NCBI GenBank assembly: GCA_028287235.1
Contig: JAQBQB010000030.1
Coordinates: forward strand, 62,001-126,000
Direction of reading: 5' to 3'
From: Gemmatimonadota bacterium
GTDB taxonomy: Bacteria; Gemmatimonadota; Gemmatimonadetes; Gemmatimonadales; Gemmatimonadaceae
DNA length: 64,000 nt
Made by a program: the position numbers and the translations under genes. The notes beneath the pieces are model-generated. The model saw only the letters and a program-made list of their open reading frames with translations. It did no database searches and had not been told where the DNA came from. This document shows, piece after piece, positions 33,543 through 42,955 of the stretch (positions are counted from its first letter, which is position 1; every line of letters starts with the position of its first letter).

Positions 33543-34199
33543 TCACTTCGCGGTCGACAACGCCTTGTCCGCCGTGAGCGATCCGTCGGCGGCTCTCTTG
33601 GCGAGCACCGCGAGCTGGTCGCCGGCACCGACCGCCTTGGACGTCAATTTGAATTCCGTCACGGGCGTATTGGGCGGCACCGTCACGTTCTGCGACCCAC
33701 CCGCATACTGAACGACGAGCGTCGAGCCGGTGGTGCTGGCGACGCTGCCGTTCGACATACGCGACGCCGCGACGCTGCCGTTGGTCATGCGGCTCGCGTT
33801 GGACGTCGTGTCGGGCGCCATCATGCGGCTTCCTTCACCCACCCCGCGCAGCTCTTCCGGAAAGACGTGAATCTCGGTGGCACGCTCCGAGCCGTCGGGC
33901 TGCTTCACGGTGGTCACACCGATGAACGACGTCTGCTTGACCTGCGCCAGATCGCTCGGCACGCGAGCGTAGACGTGAAAGGGTTGTGCCAACTTCACCG
34001 TCACGTTGCCTGTATCACCCTTGAGAACGAGCTCGGTGGGTGAGGCGCTGACGACCGTGCCTCGGAGCATGATTGGCGCGTCGGGGTTGGGCGCTTGCGC
34101 GCTCGACGGCGCCGGCGTGGTCGTGTCCACTGCTGCGTCGCGGCCGCGGCTGCACGCCGCGACGGCGATCGCCAACATTGGGACAATGAGCATTCTCAT
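33543..34199 (-). CDS. Lipoprotein, possibly DUF5666-like OB-fold
   Basis: 218 residues from ATG 34199, with lipoprotein signal LIVPMLAIAVAACSRGR (Cys about 16). The mature part has two short beta domains: MLRGTVVSASPTELVLKGDT, and later TLVVQYAGGSQNVTVPPNTP with VTEFKLTSKAVGAGDQLAVLA. The form 'V..V....L.V......VTVT..T.V' resembles DUF5666 OB-fold proteins. A Ser/Met/Asn-rich linker with repeated SRM-NGSVA lies between. An ATG 36 bases further upstream is possible but would place extra residues before the signal. Unknown function. Confidence 0.75.
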   Translation of the reverse strand: MRMLIVPMLAIAVAACSRGRDAAVDTTTPAPSSAQAPNPDAPIMLRGTVVSASPTELVLKGDTGNVTVKLAQPFHVYARVPSDLAQVKQTSFIGVTTVKQPDGSERATEIHVFPEELRGVGEGSRMMAPDTTSNASRMTNGSVAASRMSNGSVASTTGSTLVVQYAGGSQNVTVPPNTPVTEFKLTSKAVGAGDQLAVLAKRAADGSLTADKALSTAK

Positions 34200-34299
34200 A
34201 AGCACGAATCCTTTTGCGTAAACATGCGAAGTCAAAGGGACGAGCTCCCTCAGGTCTGCATGTCTCGTGCTCAGCTACTCCGCTGCCTGCCCGTGATGC

Positions 34300-34980
34300 T
34301 CAGGCGAAAACGCGCTTGCGCGAGACAGCAGGCCAGAGCTCCGTCTGCGGCAGCTCGCCCTCGAGCTCCACACGGAGGCGGCCCGCAATCTCCTCGATGG
34401 CGTTCGGATCGGTCACGAGGTCGTAGTCGCGAATGTCGAGCGGAAGCACGCGGCAGTGCCGGAATTCGGCGATCCATTGCTCGTAGCGCGCGTGCAGCGA
34501 CGTCCAGTATTCCACGGCCGCATCCTTCTCCTTCGGCCGGCCTCGCGTCGCGATCCGATCGAGCACCACGTCGATCGGGCCGTGCAGATAGATCAGGAGC
34601 CGCGGTGGGCGCGCCGCCGGCGAGTGCAGCAGCTCGGAGTACAGGCTCCGATACAGCGTCCACTCATCGGACGTCATCAAGCCCTGCTCGAACAGGCCGC
34701 GAGCGAAGATCTCCGCGTCCTCGTACCAGGTGCGGTCGAGGATCCAGCTGCCGCCCAATCCGCGCATGCGGCGCATGCTGGCGAAGCGCGTGGCAAGGAA
34801 GTGCAGCTGCAGATGGAGCGCGTAGGCGCGCATCTCGTCGCGGCCGCCGTAGAAGCTTTCCAACCACGGATTGTCCGCGTCGACGCTCTCGAGCGCGAGC
34901 TGGAGACCGAAGCGCGCCGCAAGGGCTCGCGTGAGCGTGGTCTTTCCGGTTCCAACCATTCCCGCGACGCCGATCAGCAT
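34300..34980 (-). CDS. Deoxynucleoside kinase family protein
   Basis: 226 residues. P-loop GMVGTGKTTLTRALAARFG at 7-25, substrate region ESVDADNPWLESFYGG, helix LHLQLHFLATRF, the DRxWYED motif (DRTWYEDAEIFARGL), and a lid-type segment DVVLDRIATRGRPKEKDA. This is the dCK/dGK-like fold that phosphorylates deoxynucleosides in salvage. The exact nucleoside cannot be told. It stands alone between spacers of about 100 bp. Confidence 0.92.
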   Translation of the reverse strand: MLIGVAGMVGTGKTTLTRALAARFGLQLALESVDADNPWLESFYGGRDEMRAYALHLQLHFLATRFASMRRMRGLGGSWILDRTWYEDAEIFARGLFEQGLMTSDEWTLYRSLYSELLHSPAARPPRLLIYLHGPIDVVLDRIATRGRPKEKDAAVEYWTSLHARYEQWIAEFRHCRVLPLDIRDYDLVTDPNAIEEIAGRLRVELEGELPQTELWPAVSRKRVFA

Positions 34981-35075
34981 GAAAACAAACTAAGAAATCG
35001 GCGGATGTTGCGGCAACGGTTAGTCGCCGGAGAGCACTAATGCGGCCGCGGATGCAGCTGAGAATGTAGCTGCGG

Positions 35076-35510
35076 CTACGCGATCGTGAGTGTTCCGGCC
35101 GCCTGGTCCACGGTCACCGACAGCTTTGGGAGTGGACTGATTCGCTCCCCCGTGCTCGGGCCGCGCACGACGGTGCCGTCGCTGGCGAACACCGAGAGAT
35201 GACAGGGGCACTCGAAGCGGTTGTTGGTAACGCTCGTCTCGCATCCCTGATGCGTGCAGATCTTCGAGAGCGCCACGAAGGCCGTGGCGCTCGTGCGCAT
35301 CACCGCGCGCTCGTGGCCGACGTCGACCAGCGCGCCCACGGTCGCGAGCGCGGGAAAGTCGGCCAGCTTGATCGTCGTGCCCGAGCCCAGCGTGACCGCC
35401 GTTGGACCGATCTGGCCGTCGCCGCAGCCCTCGGCCACGACGAACGCCGCGGCGGCGAGCGCCGCCTTCGCGAGAAAGTCGCGCCGGTTCACACAGTTCT
35501 GGCAGGCCAT
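35076..35510 (-). CDS. TAT-exported Rieske iron-sulfur protein
   Basis: 144 residues from ATG 35510. A twin-arginine signal (NRRDFLAKAALAAAAFVVAE, ending near a Cys) precedes a compact Rieske domain with ligand boxes CTHQGC and CPCHLSVF and the following GPSTGERISPLPKLSVTV. These are the full cytochrome-bc-type boxes with both extra cysteines for the disulfide. It is probably exported folded and held at the membrane by the uncleaved helix or lipidated at EGC. It is the last gene of a four-gene module, 40 bp after another Rieske gene. Confidence 0.9.
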   Translation of the reverse strand: MACQNCVNRRDFLAKAALAAAAFVVAEGCGDGQIGPTAVTLGSGTTIKLADFPALATVGALVDVGHERAVMRTSATAFVALSKICTHQGCETSVTNNRFECPCHLSVFASDGTVVRGPSTGERISPLPKLSVTVDQAAGTLTIA

Positions 35511-35550
35511 GACGTTGCGGGTTCGCGGGTTCGTGGTGAGAGTGTCGGCG

Positions 35551-36078
35551 TCAGAGGGTGACGAACGCGGTCTTCCACGCCGCTTCCTCTTCGTCTTCCT
35601 GATAGAGCTTATCCAGGTTGGCCACCACATTGTTCCCGTCTTTGCGCACGGCGAAGCGATCGAGCCCGCGCGTCGCACGGCCGCTGTCCTTCACGTAGAC
35701 CCCGTCGGCCAGATAGCGCGAGTGATGCTTCGGACACTCGAACTGGTTGTCCTTGTCGTACCAGCGAATCGCCGTGTTCTGGTGCGGGCAGGCGAGCGAG
35801 AAGAGGTACACCTTTCCCTGCCAGCGCGTCACGATCACGCCGTTGTCCTTGTCGATCTGCGTGCCGTCTTTCGCGGGGATCGCGTAGCTCTTGTCCTCGC
35901 GGCCGCCGCCCAGCGCGGCGATCAGCTCGAGCGGTGCGGCCGACGCGCCACTCGGCGTCGCGCCGAGGGCGATCAGCGCGCCCGCGGCGATCAGGCCGGC
36001 GTCGCGAAAAAAGTGACGGCGATCGACGAGGGCGCATCCGTCGCACGCCCCGCCGTCCTTTTCCTGGATGTCGGACAT
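35551..36078 (-). CDS. TAT-exported Rieske-domain protein
   Basis: 175 residues from ATG 36078. N-terminal CDGC, then a twin-arginine signal VDRRHFFRDAGLIAAGALIA. The Rieske-type boxes are CPHQNT and CPKHHSRY, with spacing fitting a [2Fe-2S] cluster but lacking the disulfide cysteines. The next residues, LADGVYVKDSGRATRGLDRF, are typical of this subgroup. It probably acts as a periplasmic electron carrier. It starts 8 bp after a membrane-protein gene and is clearly cotranscribed. Confidence 0.88.
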   Translation of the reverse strand: MSDIQEKDGGACDGCALVDRRHFFRDAGLIAAGALIALGATPSGASAAPLELIAALGGGREDKSYAIPAKDGTQIDKDNGVIVTRWQGKVYLFSLACPHQNTAIRWYDKDNQFECPKHHSRYLADGVYVKDSGRATRGLDRFAVRKDGNNVVANLDKLYQEDEEEAAWKTAFVTL

Positions 36079-36086
36079 CAGTCTCC

Positions 36087-36590
36087 TCAAGAGAAATTGG
36101 CGAGTGCCACGCCGGCGAAGGCGATCGTGAACCAGAGCGCCAGACTCCACTTCGCCGTTCGGCGCAGGCTGCGCCAACCGCGGGAGTCCTCGCCCGCGTC
36201 GCGTCGGAGCGTCTCCTCGGCACGCGTCATCATCAGTCCGTTGATCAGCAGCAGCACCACGAGCGCCATCTTGGTCCAGAAAATCCATGAGCCGAAGAAG
36301 GTCTCGATGTCGGCCGTCAGGAACGCGAGGCCGCTCACCACGATCACCGTGAGGCCGGTGATCACCCAGCGGTGAACCGACGCCAACTCCAGCAGCGGAC
36401 CCTCGCGCGCGGCCACCGGCAGCCGCAGCGCGCGAAACGTCGCGCGGTCCGAGGCGATCGCCAGCCCGCCGGCGAGCACCAATCCGCCAATGTGCAGGAA
36501 CTGGACGATCGTCGCCGCCAGCTTCGAATGACTATAGAAGTCCGCCCAGGGCTTGAGCAGCTGAACCAACGATTCCGGTGGTGTGATCAT
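36087..36590 (-). CDS. Four-helix membrane protein with conserved-looking histidines
   Basis: 167 residues with four predicted membrane helices: [20 protein letters not shown] (about 26-45), [20 protein letters not shown] (about 72-91), [20 protein letters not shown] (about 101-120) and [17 protein letters not shown] at the C-terminus. Histidines fall in or near helices (SHSK, FLHIG, SVHRW), which would suit haem b or quinone binding. I do not recognise the family with certainty. Four bp separate it from the upstream membrane gene and 8 bp from the downstream Rieske gene. Confidence 0.8.
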   Translation of the reverse strand: MITPPESLVQLLKPWADFYSHSKLAATIVQFLHIGGLVLAGGLAIASDRATFRALRLPVAAREGPLLELASVHRWVITGLTVIVVSGLAFLTADIETFFGSWIFWTKMALVVLLLINGLMMTRAEETLRRDAGEDSRGWRSLRRTAKWSLALWFTIAFAGVALANFS

Positions 36591-36594
36591 TCCT

Positions 36595-37218
36595 CTAGTG
36601 GTTCCAGAGTTTCATGGCGAGACCGCTCGCGATGGTCAGGCCCATGGCCGATAGGGCGATGGTGCGGTGCAGGCTCCGCTTGTCGGCGCTCGTCTCCGCC
36701 TCGTTGGAGAGCTTCGCGCCGGCATAGGTGAACGCACCGTCGGCGGTCAACATCGCCAATGCGTGCACGGTTCGCAGGGTCCTTCCTTGTTTGACCGAAC
36801 GGGAGTCCCACAAGTTCCACACGCCGGTGACCGTATTCACCGTGAACATGCCGGCGAGCGCGGTGGCCCCGACGCGATGGAATGTCTTCGCCCACGTAGG
36901 CGCGCCGCTACTCTTGTTGTATAGTTGTTCGCCCGCCGCATACTGCACTGCGAACACCGGAATCGTGGCGTACGCCACGTACCGGTGAATGGTGAGCCGG
37001 CGCGAGTACCATTCGCTGACCTCGACGACTCTGGGACGTCTTCGATTGGTGTCTGGCGGCGCCACCACCAACCTGGCGAGCGCCGTGTCGGCGGTCGGTG
37101 CGTCGCCGGCGACCGTCTGAACGCTGTCCAGTCGTGGTCGTGACGCCGCAACCGAATCGGCGGTCAAGCGGGCGCTAGTGGAGCCGATAATCAGAGACAG
37201 GAGTCCTAGCACGAGCAT
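36595..37218 (-). CDS. Membrane protein, cytochrome b561-like helix pattern
   Basis: 207 residues: a hydrophobic N-terminal signal or anchor, about 55 periplasmic residues, then four helices each with a histidine at a helix end: [58 protein letters not shown] and [20 protein letters not shown]. Four helices with one His each is the arrangement of b-type dihaem proteins such as cytochrome b561, although overall family is uncertain. It is first in the module with two Rieske proteins and diverges from the EAL-HDOD gene by 135 bp. Confidence 0.78.
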   Translation of the reverse strand: MLVLGLLSLIIGSTSARLTADSVAASRPRLDSVQTVAGDAPTADTALARLVVAPPDTNRRRPRVVEVSEWYSRRLTIHRYVAYATIPVFAVQYAAGEQLYNKSSGAPTWAKTFHRVGATALAGMFTVNTVTGVWNLWDSRSVKQGRTLRTVHALAMLTADGAFTYAGAKLSNEAETSADKRSLHRTIALSAMGLTIASGLAMKLWNH

Positions 37219-37353
37219 GAACGTCCTGGGGTCGAGGTAAGGTCAAGTTTGCCGTGATGCCCGCGACCCGCGTTCGCGCTGTCGCTTCGTACTGTTTGCA
37301 ATCAACCCGGCATACCGGGCCCCACGTTCCCCGCCAAAGCCGATTCACCACCG

Positions 37354-38574
37354 ATGAGCTCAATCTACGTCGCACGTCAGCCGATTTTCGAGCTCGGCAA
37401 GGGCCTGTACGGCTACGAGCTGCTGTACCGGCGCGACGCCTCCATCGAGCGGGCCGATGGTGAAGACGGTTACATGAGCGCAGACGTAATCGCCGGTGCG
37501 CTGCTCGGAATCGGCTTGCGGGCGATCTCCGGCGGCGGCGTGGCCTTCGTCAACTTCTCGCGCGGACAGCTGCTCGCCCGAAGCTGGGAGCTGTTCGACG
37601 CCGGCGGCGTGGTCATCGAGCTGCTCGAGAACGTGGAGTGCGACGAAGACACCGTGGCCGCCTGTCAGCACATGGTGCAGGCCGGGTACCGCTTGGCGCT
37701 CGACGACTACGTCTACGACGAGCGCACGCTGCCGCTGCTCGAGTTGGCGTCGATCGTCAAGATCGACGTCCTCAATCGGCCCATCGCCGAGTTGGAGCTC
37801 GTCGCCCAACAACTCGCGCCGTTCGGCGTGCGGCTGCTCGCCGAGCGCGTGGAGACCGCGACCGTCCGCGACGTGTGCGCGGATTTTGGCTACGAGCTGT
37901 TTCAGGGCTACCTGTTCAGCCGTCCCGAGACGCTCACCAAGACCGACGTCTCAGCGAGCCAGTTGGCGATCATGCGGTTGCTCAACCTGCTGCAGGACCC
38001 GAATACGCCCGACACGGTGCTCGACGCCGCCTTCCAGAGCGACGTGGCACTCTGCTACAAGCTGCTGCGCATCGTGAACGCCGCGTCGCTGGGCGGGCGT
38101 GGGATCACGTCGATTCCGCACGCCGTCCGCATGGTCGGCCGCGAAACGCTGCATCGGTGGCTGGCCGTGATCCTCGTCGCGTCACTCGGCCGGAAGGGCG
38201 ACGTGACCCATGAAATTGCCCTCACCGCGATCACGCGCGCGCGCATGTGCGAGCTGCTCGCTTCCAATGCCGGGAACGACAACCGCGGGGCCGGATCCGC
38301 ATTCATCGTTGGCCTGCTGTCCCTGCTCGACGTGCTGCTCGAGGTGCCGATGGAAAAGATTCTCGGCCGTCTCGAGCTCAGCGACGAGGTGCGCGGCGCG
38401 CTCCTCGGCCGCGGTGGCCCGTTCGGCACACCGCTGCAGCTCGTCGAAGCCTACGAGCGCGCCGACTGGAGCACCACGCGCGGCATGGCGAGCGACAATG
38501 CGGTGTCCGACGAGATTTTGCCGACGATGTACATGGATGCGCTGCAGTGGGCGGCGCAGCGCCTCACGGCGTGA
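37354..38574 (+). CDS. EAL-HDOD signalling protein, EAL motif degenerate
   Basis: A 406-residue protein. The N-terminal EAL-fold domain (YVARQPIFELGKGLYGYELL) carries YEL where active enzymes have EAL; VNFS, IELLE, LDDY, VKIDV, LAERVE and FQGYLF follow in order. Some metal and catalytic positions remain, but this subgroup (YuxH/CdgJ-like) is generally inactive as a phosphodiesterase. The C-terminal HDOD domain starts near 210 (NLLQDPNTPDTVLDAAFQSD ... LRIVNAASLGGRGITSI). CdgJ-type relatives influence motility; the nearby flagellar genes fit. Confidence 0.9.
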   Translation: MSSIYVARQPIFELGKGLYGYELLYRRDASIERADGEDGYMSADVIAGALLGIGLRAISGGGVAFVNFSRGQLLARSWELFDAGGVVIELLENVECDEDTVAACQHMVQAGYRLALDDYVYDERTLPLLELASIVKIDVLNRPIAELELVAQQLAPFGVRLLAERVETATVRDVCADFGYELFQGYLFSRPETLTKTDVSASQLAIMRLLNLLQDPNTPDTVLDAAFQSDVALCYKLLRIVNAASLGGRGITSIPHAVRMVGRETLHRWLAVILVASLGRKGDVTHEIALTAITRARMCELLASNAGNDNRGAGSAFIVGLLSLLDVLLEVPMEKILGRLELSDEVRGALLGRGGPFGTPLQLVEAYERADWSTTRGMASDNAVSDEILPTMYMDALQWAAQRLTA

Positions 38575-38585
38575 TCGAATAGCCG

Positions 38586-41039
38586 CTACGACCCCCGCAG
38601 CACGTTCATAGGGTCCACGCGCGTAGCCCGTTGTGCCGGCAACCAGCTCGCGAGCAGCGCCACGAGCGTCAACAGCGCGATCACGCCGCCGAACGCCGCG
38701 GGGTCGGTCGTGCTCACGCCGAACACGAGCCCCTTGAGCAGCCGCGTGAGGAAGAGCGCTCCCACTCCGCCGATCGCAATGCCGACGATCGCGAGCCACG
38801 CCCCCTGGCGCAGCACGAGATTCAGCACGTCGCCGCGCTGCGCGCCGAGCGCAATGCGCACGCCGATCTCCTGGCGCCGCTGCGTCACGAGGTACGACAC
38901 CACGCTGTAAACGCCCAGAGTCGCGAGCACGAGCGCCGCGCCGCCGAACACCCCGACCAGCACCAGCACGAAGCGACGGTCGGCCACCGAGGTGGCGACG
39001 ACCGTTTCCATGGTGCGCAGCACCGGGGGTACGTCGGGCCGAAGTTCGCGCACTATTGTACGGGCCGAGGCGATCACCGGCGCCGGATCGCCCACCGTCT
39101 GCATTACGACGTGAAAGGTCTGCGCCGCCTTGTGCCGCTGCGGTTGATAGGCATAGAACGTCGGCCCGGGGTCGCTGGCCAGGCTCTGGTCGCGCACGTC
39201 GCCCACCACGCCCACGATGGTGAACGGCCGCAAGTCGCCGTCCATGTTGCCGTACTCGATCACCTTGCCGATGGGATTTTCACTCCGCCACTTCGCCTTG
39301 GCGAGCGACGCGCTGATCACGCCGACGTGCGGCGCGCTCTCGACGTCGCCGGCGTTGAACACGCGCCCGCGAATCACCGGGATGTTCATCGCCGCGAAGT
39401 AGTCGCCGTCGGTGACCATGTAGTTCGCGTAGCCACTGCGCGTGGGATCCTTGAACAGCGCGCCCATGTCTTCCTGGCGGAGCGGCTCGTCGGCGCGCGA
39501 CAGGACGATGAAGGCGCCGTCGCTTCCGCCGCCGAGAAGCGGAAATCCGCTCACACCGCCCACCGTCGTTACGCCAGGAATTGTTCGCGCGCGCTCCATG
39601 AGGTCGCGGTAGAACGACACCCGACGCTGTGCACCGTCGGCTCCTCCCTCGGAGGGAATCGCCGCGTCGAGAATCACGGCATGCTGCAGCCGGTAGCCGG
39701 GGTTGATCTCCAGCAGCCGGACGAAGCTTCGTCCGAGGAGGCCGGCGCCAACCAGCAAGACAACCGTCAGGGCCATCTGCGACACCACTAGCGTGCGGCG
39801 AATGCGAGCGCCCGATCCCGATCCGGCTTGCGTGCGCTGCGCCGACGACAATGTCTCGCGGATGTCGCTCTGGGTGCCGTGCCAGGCGCTCAGGAGTCCG
39901 AGCGCGACCGCGGTCACGATCGACACGCCGAGCGCGAACGCCATCACCGGCCAGTTGACGTGCACTTCGGCCGCTCGCGGGAGACTCGTCGTCTGCATGG
40001 CGAGCAACAGGCGTACGCCGACAGCGGCGAGCGCCACGCCGGCCACACCTCCGGCGAGCGACAGAACGCCGGCTTCGGTGAGGAACTGCCGCGCCAGCCG
40101 GCCGCGGCTGGCGCCGAGCGCGAGACGTAGCCCAATCTCGCCGCTGCGAAGCGTCATGCGCGCCACCAGAAGATTCACGACGTTCGCGCAGGCGATGAGC
40201 AGCAGAAACGCCGACGCGCCGAGCAGCACGAGTAACGTGGGTCGAATCTTCCCCACCGTGAGCTCGTGCAGCGTGACCGTCTCGGCGTCGGACATCCAAG
40301 TGTCTTCGCCGTATTGCTGCTTCATCCGCCGCGAGATGGCGCTCAGGTCGTGCTGCGCCTGCGCGAACGTCACACCGTCCTTCAATCGTGCGAGTGCCCG
40401 ATAGCCTCCGCTCGTACGGCTGTTGTTCCGTTCATTGAGCTCGTACGGCATCCACAGCTCGTTGCCGGCGGGATAGTTCATGAATTCCGGAAGCACGCCC
40501 ACGATCGTGTACGCCTTCTGCTCGACCGTCACCGTTCTGCCCAGAGGAGTCGTGCTGGCGCCAAGATATTTCTGCCAGAAAGCGTGGCTCACGACCACGG
40601 CCGGCGGCGCGCCAGGTCGAAGCTCCTCGTTCACGAACGTGCGTCCGATCTCCGGCTTGACGCCGAACACGTCGAAGAATTCGTGCGTCACCGAAGTCGC
40701 CCGTGCGCGCGCCGGTTCGGCGAGGCCGTTCACCGTGACGGTGGATGCTTGCGTGACCAGCGCCATGGCGGAGTAGCTGTGCGCCTGCGCCTTCCAATCC
40801 TCGTAGTTCGGCACGGAAAGGCCGGATCGCTTGCCGTCCTTGCCGGTTGCAAAGAGCTGGACGATGCGCTCGGAGCTCGGATATGGCAGCGGCTGTAGCA
40901 GTACGCCGTTCACGACGCTGAAGATCGCCGTGGTCGCACCGATTCCCAGGGCGAGCGTGAGCACGGTGACGATGAAAAAGCCCGGACTGCGAGCGAACGA
41001 GCGCGCTACGTACCGGAGATCGTGCGACAGCGTTTCCAT
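38586..41039 (-). CDS. MacB/FtsX-type (ADOP) ABC transporter permease
   Basis: 817 residues from ATG 41039 (METLSHDLRYVARSFARSPG); a GTG or ATG 33 bases upstream is also possible. The ADOP layout is two MacB periplasmic-core and FtsX permease halves. N-terminal helix VTVLTLALGIGATTAIFSVV with NGVLLQPLPYP, the first FtsX helices near 290-420, the second periplasmic domain, and the last three helices ending SWLPAQRATRVDPMNVLRGS. No ATP-binding protein gene is adjacent. Large paralogous families of this kind are common in Acidobacteriota and Gemmatimonadota; substrate unknown. It is convergent with the EAL-HDOD gene. Confidence 0.92.
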   Translation of the reverse strand: METLSHDLRYVARSFARSPGFFIVTVLTLALGIGATTAIFSVVNGVLLQPLPYPSSERIVQLFATGKDGKRSGLSVPNYEDWKAQAHSYSAMALVTQASTVTVNGLAEPARARATSVTHEFFDVFGVKPEIGRTFVNEELRPGAPPAVVVSHAFWQKYLGASTTPLGRTVTVEQKAYTIVGVLPEFMNYPAGNELWMPYELNERNNSRTSGGYRALARLKDGVTFAQAQHDLSAISRRMKQQYGEDTWMSDAETVTLHELTVGKIRPTLLVLLGASAFLLLIACANVVNLLVARMTLRSGEIGLRLALGASRGRLARQFLTEAGVLSLAGGVAGVALAAVGVRLLLAMQTTSLPRAAEVHVNWPVMAFALGVSIVTAVALGLLSAWHGTQSDIRETLSSAQRTQAGSGSGARIRRTLVVSQMALTVVLLVGAGLLGRSFVRLLEINPGYRLQHAVILDAAIPSEGGADGAQRRVSFYRDLMERARTIPGVTTVGGVSGFPLLGGGSDGAFIVLSRADEPLRQEDMGALFKDPTRSGYANYMVTDGDYFAAMNIPVIRGRVFNAGDVESAPHVGVISASLAKAKWRSENPIGKVIEYGNMDGDLRPFTIVGVVGDVRDQSLASDPGPTFYAYQPQRHKAAQTFHVVMQTVGDPAPVIASARTIVRELRPDVPPVLRTMETVVATSVADRRFVLVLVGVFGGAALVLATLGVYSVVSYLVTQRRQEIGVRIALGAQRGDVLNLVLRQGAWLAIVGIAIGGVGALFLTRLLKGLVFGVSTTDPAAFGGVIALLTLVALLASWLPAQRATRVDPMNVLRGS

Positions 41040-41139
41040 GAATTCGCCTGTTCGAGGTGGGCCGGAGAACATCTACGATGTTCCGCGTGTCCTCGTTTGG
41101 ACAGACGAATTGTGTCAGGAGGTTGAAAGGCGGCTCGAA

Positions 41140-41985
41140 TCAGGTGCCGCTGGGGCGAGCTGTCGGCGCGGCTGCTTTTGCTGCCTCGGGATTCGCGGTC
41201 ACCGTCGGCGTGTTCGGGTCGCCCGTCATGAACGGCAACAGGATCGTGATGCGTCGGTTTTTCGGGTCGAGCGGATCCGCCGGATTGCGCAGCTCGCGGT
41301 CGGCCATGCCGCGCACTTCCACCACGCGCGCTCCATCCAGCCCCGCTGCCTGCATCACGCGGCGCGCGGCGTTCGCACGGTCGGCCGAGAGCTCCCAGTT
41401 CGAGTAGTCGCCGGCATACTGCGCGGCGTCGGTGTGTCCCTCGATGATGACCGGATTGCGAAGTCCGCCCAGCTCCTGCGCGATGATCTCCAGCGTCTTC
41501 TTCATGCCGCTGGTCATGTTCGACGACGCGACTTCGAAGAACTCGCGCCCCGACGTACCCTCGGCGAGCTCGATCCGCAGGCCGGAATTCGTGCGCACGA
41601 TCTCGATCTGTTCGCCAATGGCCTTGAGCCCCGCCTCTTCCAACCGCGACTTGATCCGGTCGCCCGTGCCCTGAAGCGCCTCGGCTTCCTGCCGGCGCGC
41701 GACGAGCTTGATCGGCGTGGTCTGCACGTTGCCCGGCGAGTTGCCCGACGAGAGCGGGCTCTTGCCGGCGGAATATCCCTTCTTGTAGCCGATGGGATTC
41801 GCGAAGTAGCCTTCGATGGAATCCTTCACGTTGGGATCCATGCCGAGGATCCACATGACCATGAAGAACGCCATCATCGCCGTCACGAAATCGGCGTAGG
41901 CCACCTTCCAGGCACCACCATGGTGCCCAGCGTGGCCATGCCCTTTCTTCTTGACGATGATGATCGGCCGCTTGTCGCTCTTCAC
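41140..41985 (-). CDS. motB: Flagellar motor stator protein MotB
   Basis: 281 residues, GTG start. N-terminal basic tail (KRPIIIVKKKGHGHAGHHGG) and the single stator helix WKVAYADFVTAMMAFFMVMW with the proton-carrying Asp in YADF. After the plug region lies an OmpA/MotB peptidoglycan-binding domain: IIEGHTDAAQYAGDYSNWEL-SADRANAARRVMQAAGL and PKNRRITILL. It forms the motor stator with MotA, whose gene ends one base upstream. YADF fits a proton-type stator. Confidence 0.95.
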   Translation of the reverse strand: MKSDKRPIIIVKKKGHGHAGHHGGAWKVAYADFVTAMMAFFMVMWILGMDPNVKDSIEGYFANPIGYKKGYSAGKSPLSSGNSPGNVQTTPIKLVARRQEAEALQGTGDRIKSRLEEAGLKAIGEQIEIVRTNSGLRIELAEGTSGREFFEVASSNMTSGMKKTLEIIAQELGGLRNPVIIEGHTDAAQYAGDYSNWELSADRANAARRVMQAAGLDGARVVEVRGMADRELRNPADPLDPKNRRITILLPFMTGDPNTPTVTANPEAAKAAAPTARPSGT

Positions 41986-41986
41986 C

Positions 41987-42841
41987 CTACGCCGCCTTGC
42001 GCGTGAGCGCTTCGAGCTCGGCGAAGGATGGGCGTTCGACCGGCTCGATGTTGCGGCGCGCGAATTCCACGCACGTCATGGGGGCGTCGCCGCGCGCGAA
42101 TGCCAGCAGCGCGGTCCGGATACAGTTCATGTAGTCGTGCTCCGCACGCAGCCGCGACTCGATCGCGTTGGCGAGCGGGTTGACCAGACCGTAGGCGAGC
42201 AAGATTCCGAGGAACGTTCCGACGAGGGCCGCCGCGACTTTCTCACCGATCTCCTGCGCACTTCCGCCGATGGCGCCCATCGTGATGACGACGCCCAACA
42301 CGGCGGCGACGATGCCGAAGCCCGGCAGGGAATCGCCGATCTTGGCGAGCGCGCTCGGAACCGCGCGCGCTTCTTCACCCTGACGCTCGAGATCCAGGTC
42401 GAGAATCTCGGCGAGGTGATGGTCTTCGACGGCGCCGGTGAGCAGCACCTTGAGCGTGTCGCAGAGGAACGGGAGCGCGTGATGGTTGTTGGCGAAGAAC
42501 GCGTATTTCTTGAAGATTTCGCTCTTCTCCGGATCCTCGATGTGTGCTTCGAGTCCAACGAGGCCGTCCTTTCGCGCCTTTTGAAATACGTCGTACAGCA
42601 CCTGCAGCAGCTCGCCGTAGGCCTTTTCGTTGTATGGATTAGGTTTGAGCAGTCCGAGCAGCGCCTTGAAGCTCCCCTTCACCACGGCCATCGGATTGCT
42701 CACGATGAACGAGCCGAACGCCGCGCCTCCGATGATCAGAAACTCCGTCGGCTGGAAAAGCACGATCAAGTGCCCGTGATCCAATACGAATCCGGCCAGG
42801 ATGCTTCCAAATACGAGGATGATTCCGACGATGACGAACAC
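41987..42841 (-). CDS. motA: Flagellar motor stator protein MotA
   Basis: 284 residues, GTG start, four membrane helices: two near the N-terminus (FVIVGIILVFGSILAGFVLD; TEFLIIGGAAFGSFIVSNPM) and two after the cytoplasmic loop (GDSLPGFGIVAAVLGVVITM; AALVGTFLGILLAYGLVNPL). The loop holds the charged rotor-contact residues (EARAVPSALAKIGDSLP). It is the first gene of motAB. The 114-bp spacer to the divergent gene at 42956 is the likely promoter site; I found no convincing sigma-28 box there. Confidence 0.95.
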   Translation of the reverse strand: MFVIVGIILVFGSILAGFVLDHGHLIVLFQPTEFLIIGGAAFGSFIVSNPMAVVKGSFKALLGLLKPNPYNEKAYGELLQVLYDVFQKARKDGLVGLEAHIEDPEKSEIFKKYAFFANNHHALPFLCDTLKVLLTGAVEDHHLAEILDLDLERQGEEARAVPSALAKIGDSLPGFGIVAAVLGVVITMGAIGGSAQEIGEKVAAALVGTFLGILLAYGLVNPLANAIESRLRAEHDYMNCIRTALLAFARGDAPMTCVEFARRNIEPVERPSFAELEALTRKAA

Positions 42842-42955
42842 GGGCGGCTCGGTGAAGGCAAACGAACACGGGCGTTCGGCGGACGGGACTCGACGAAACG
42901 GTCGCCCTCAGTCAGTATCGACCCGCGCCGCCAGTACCTATAGAACGGACGGCGC

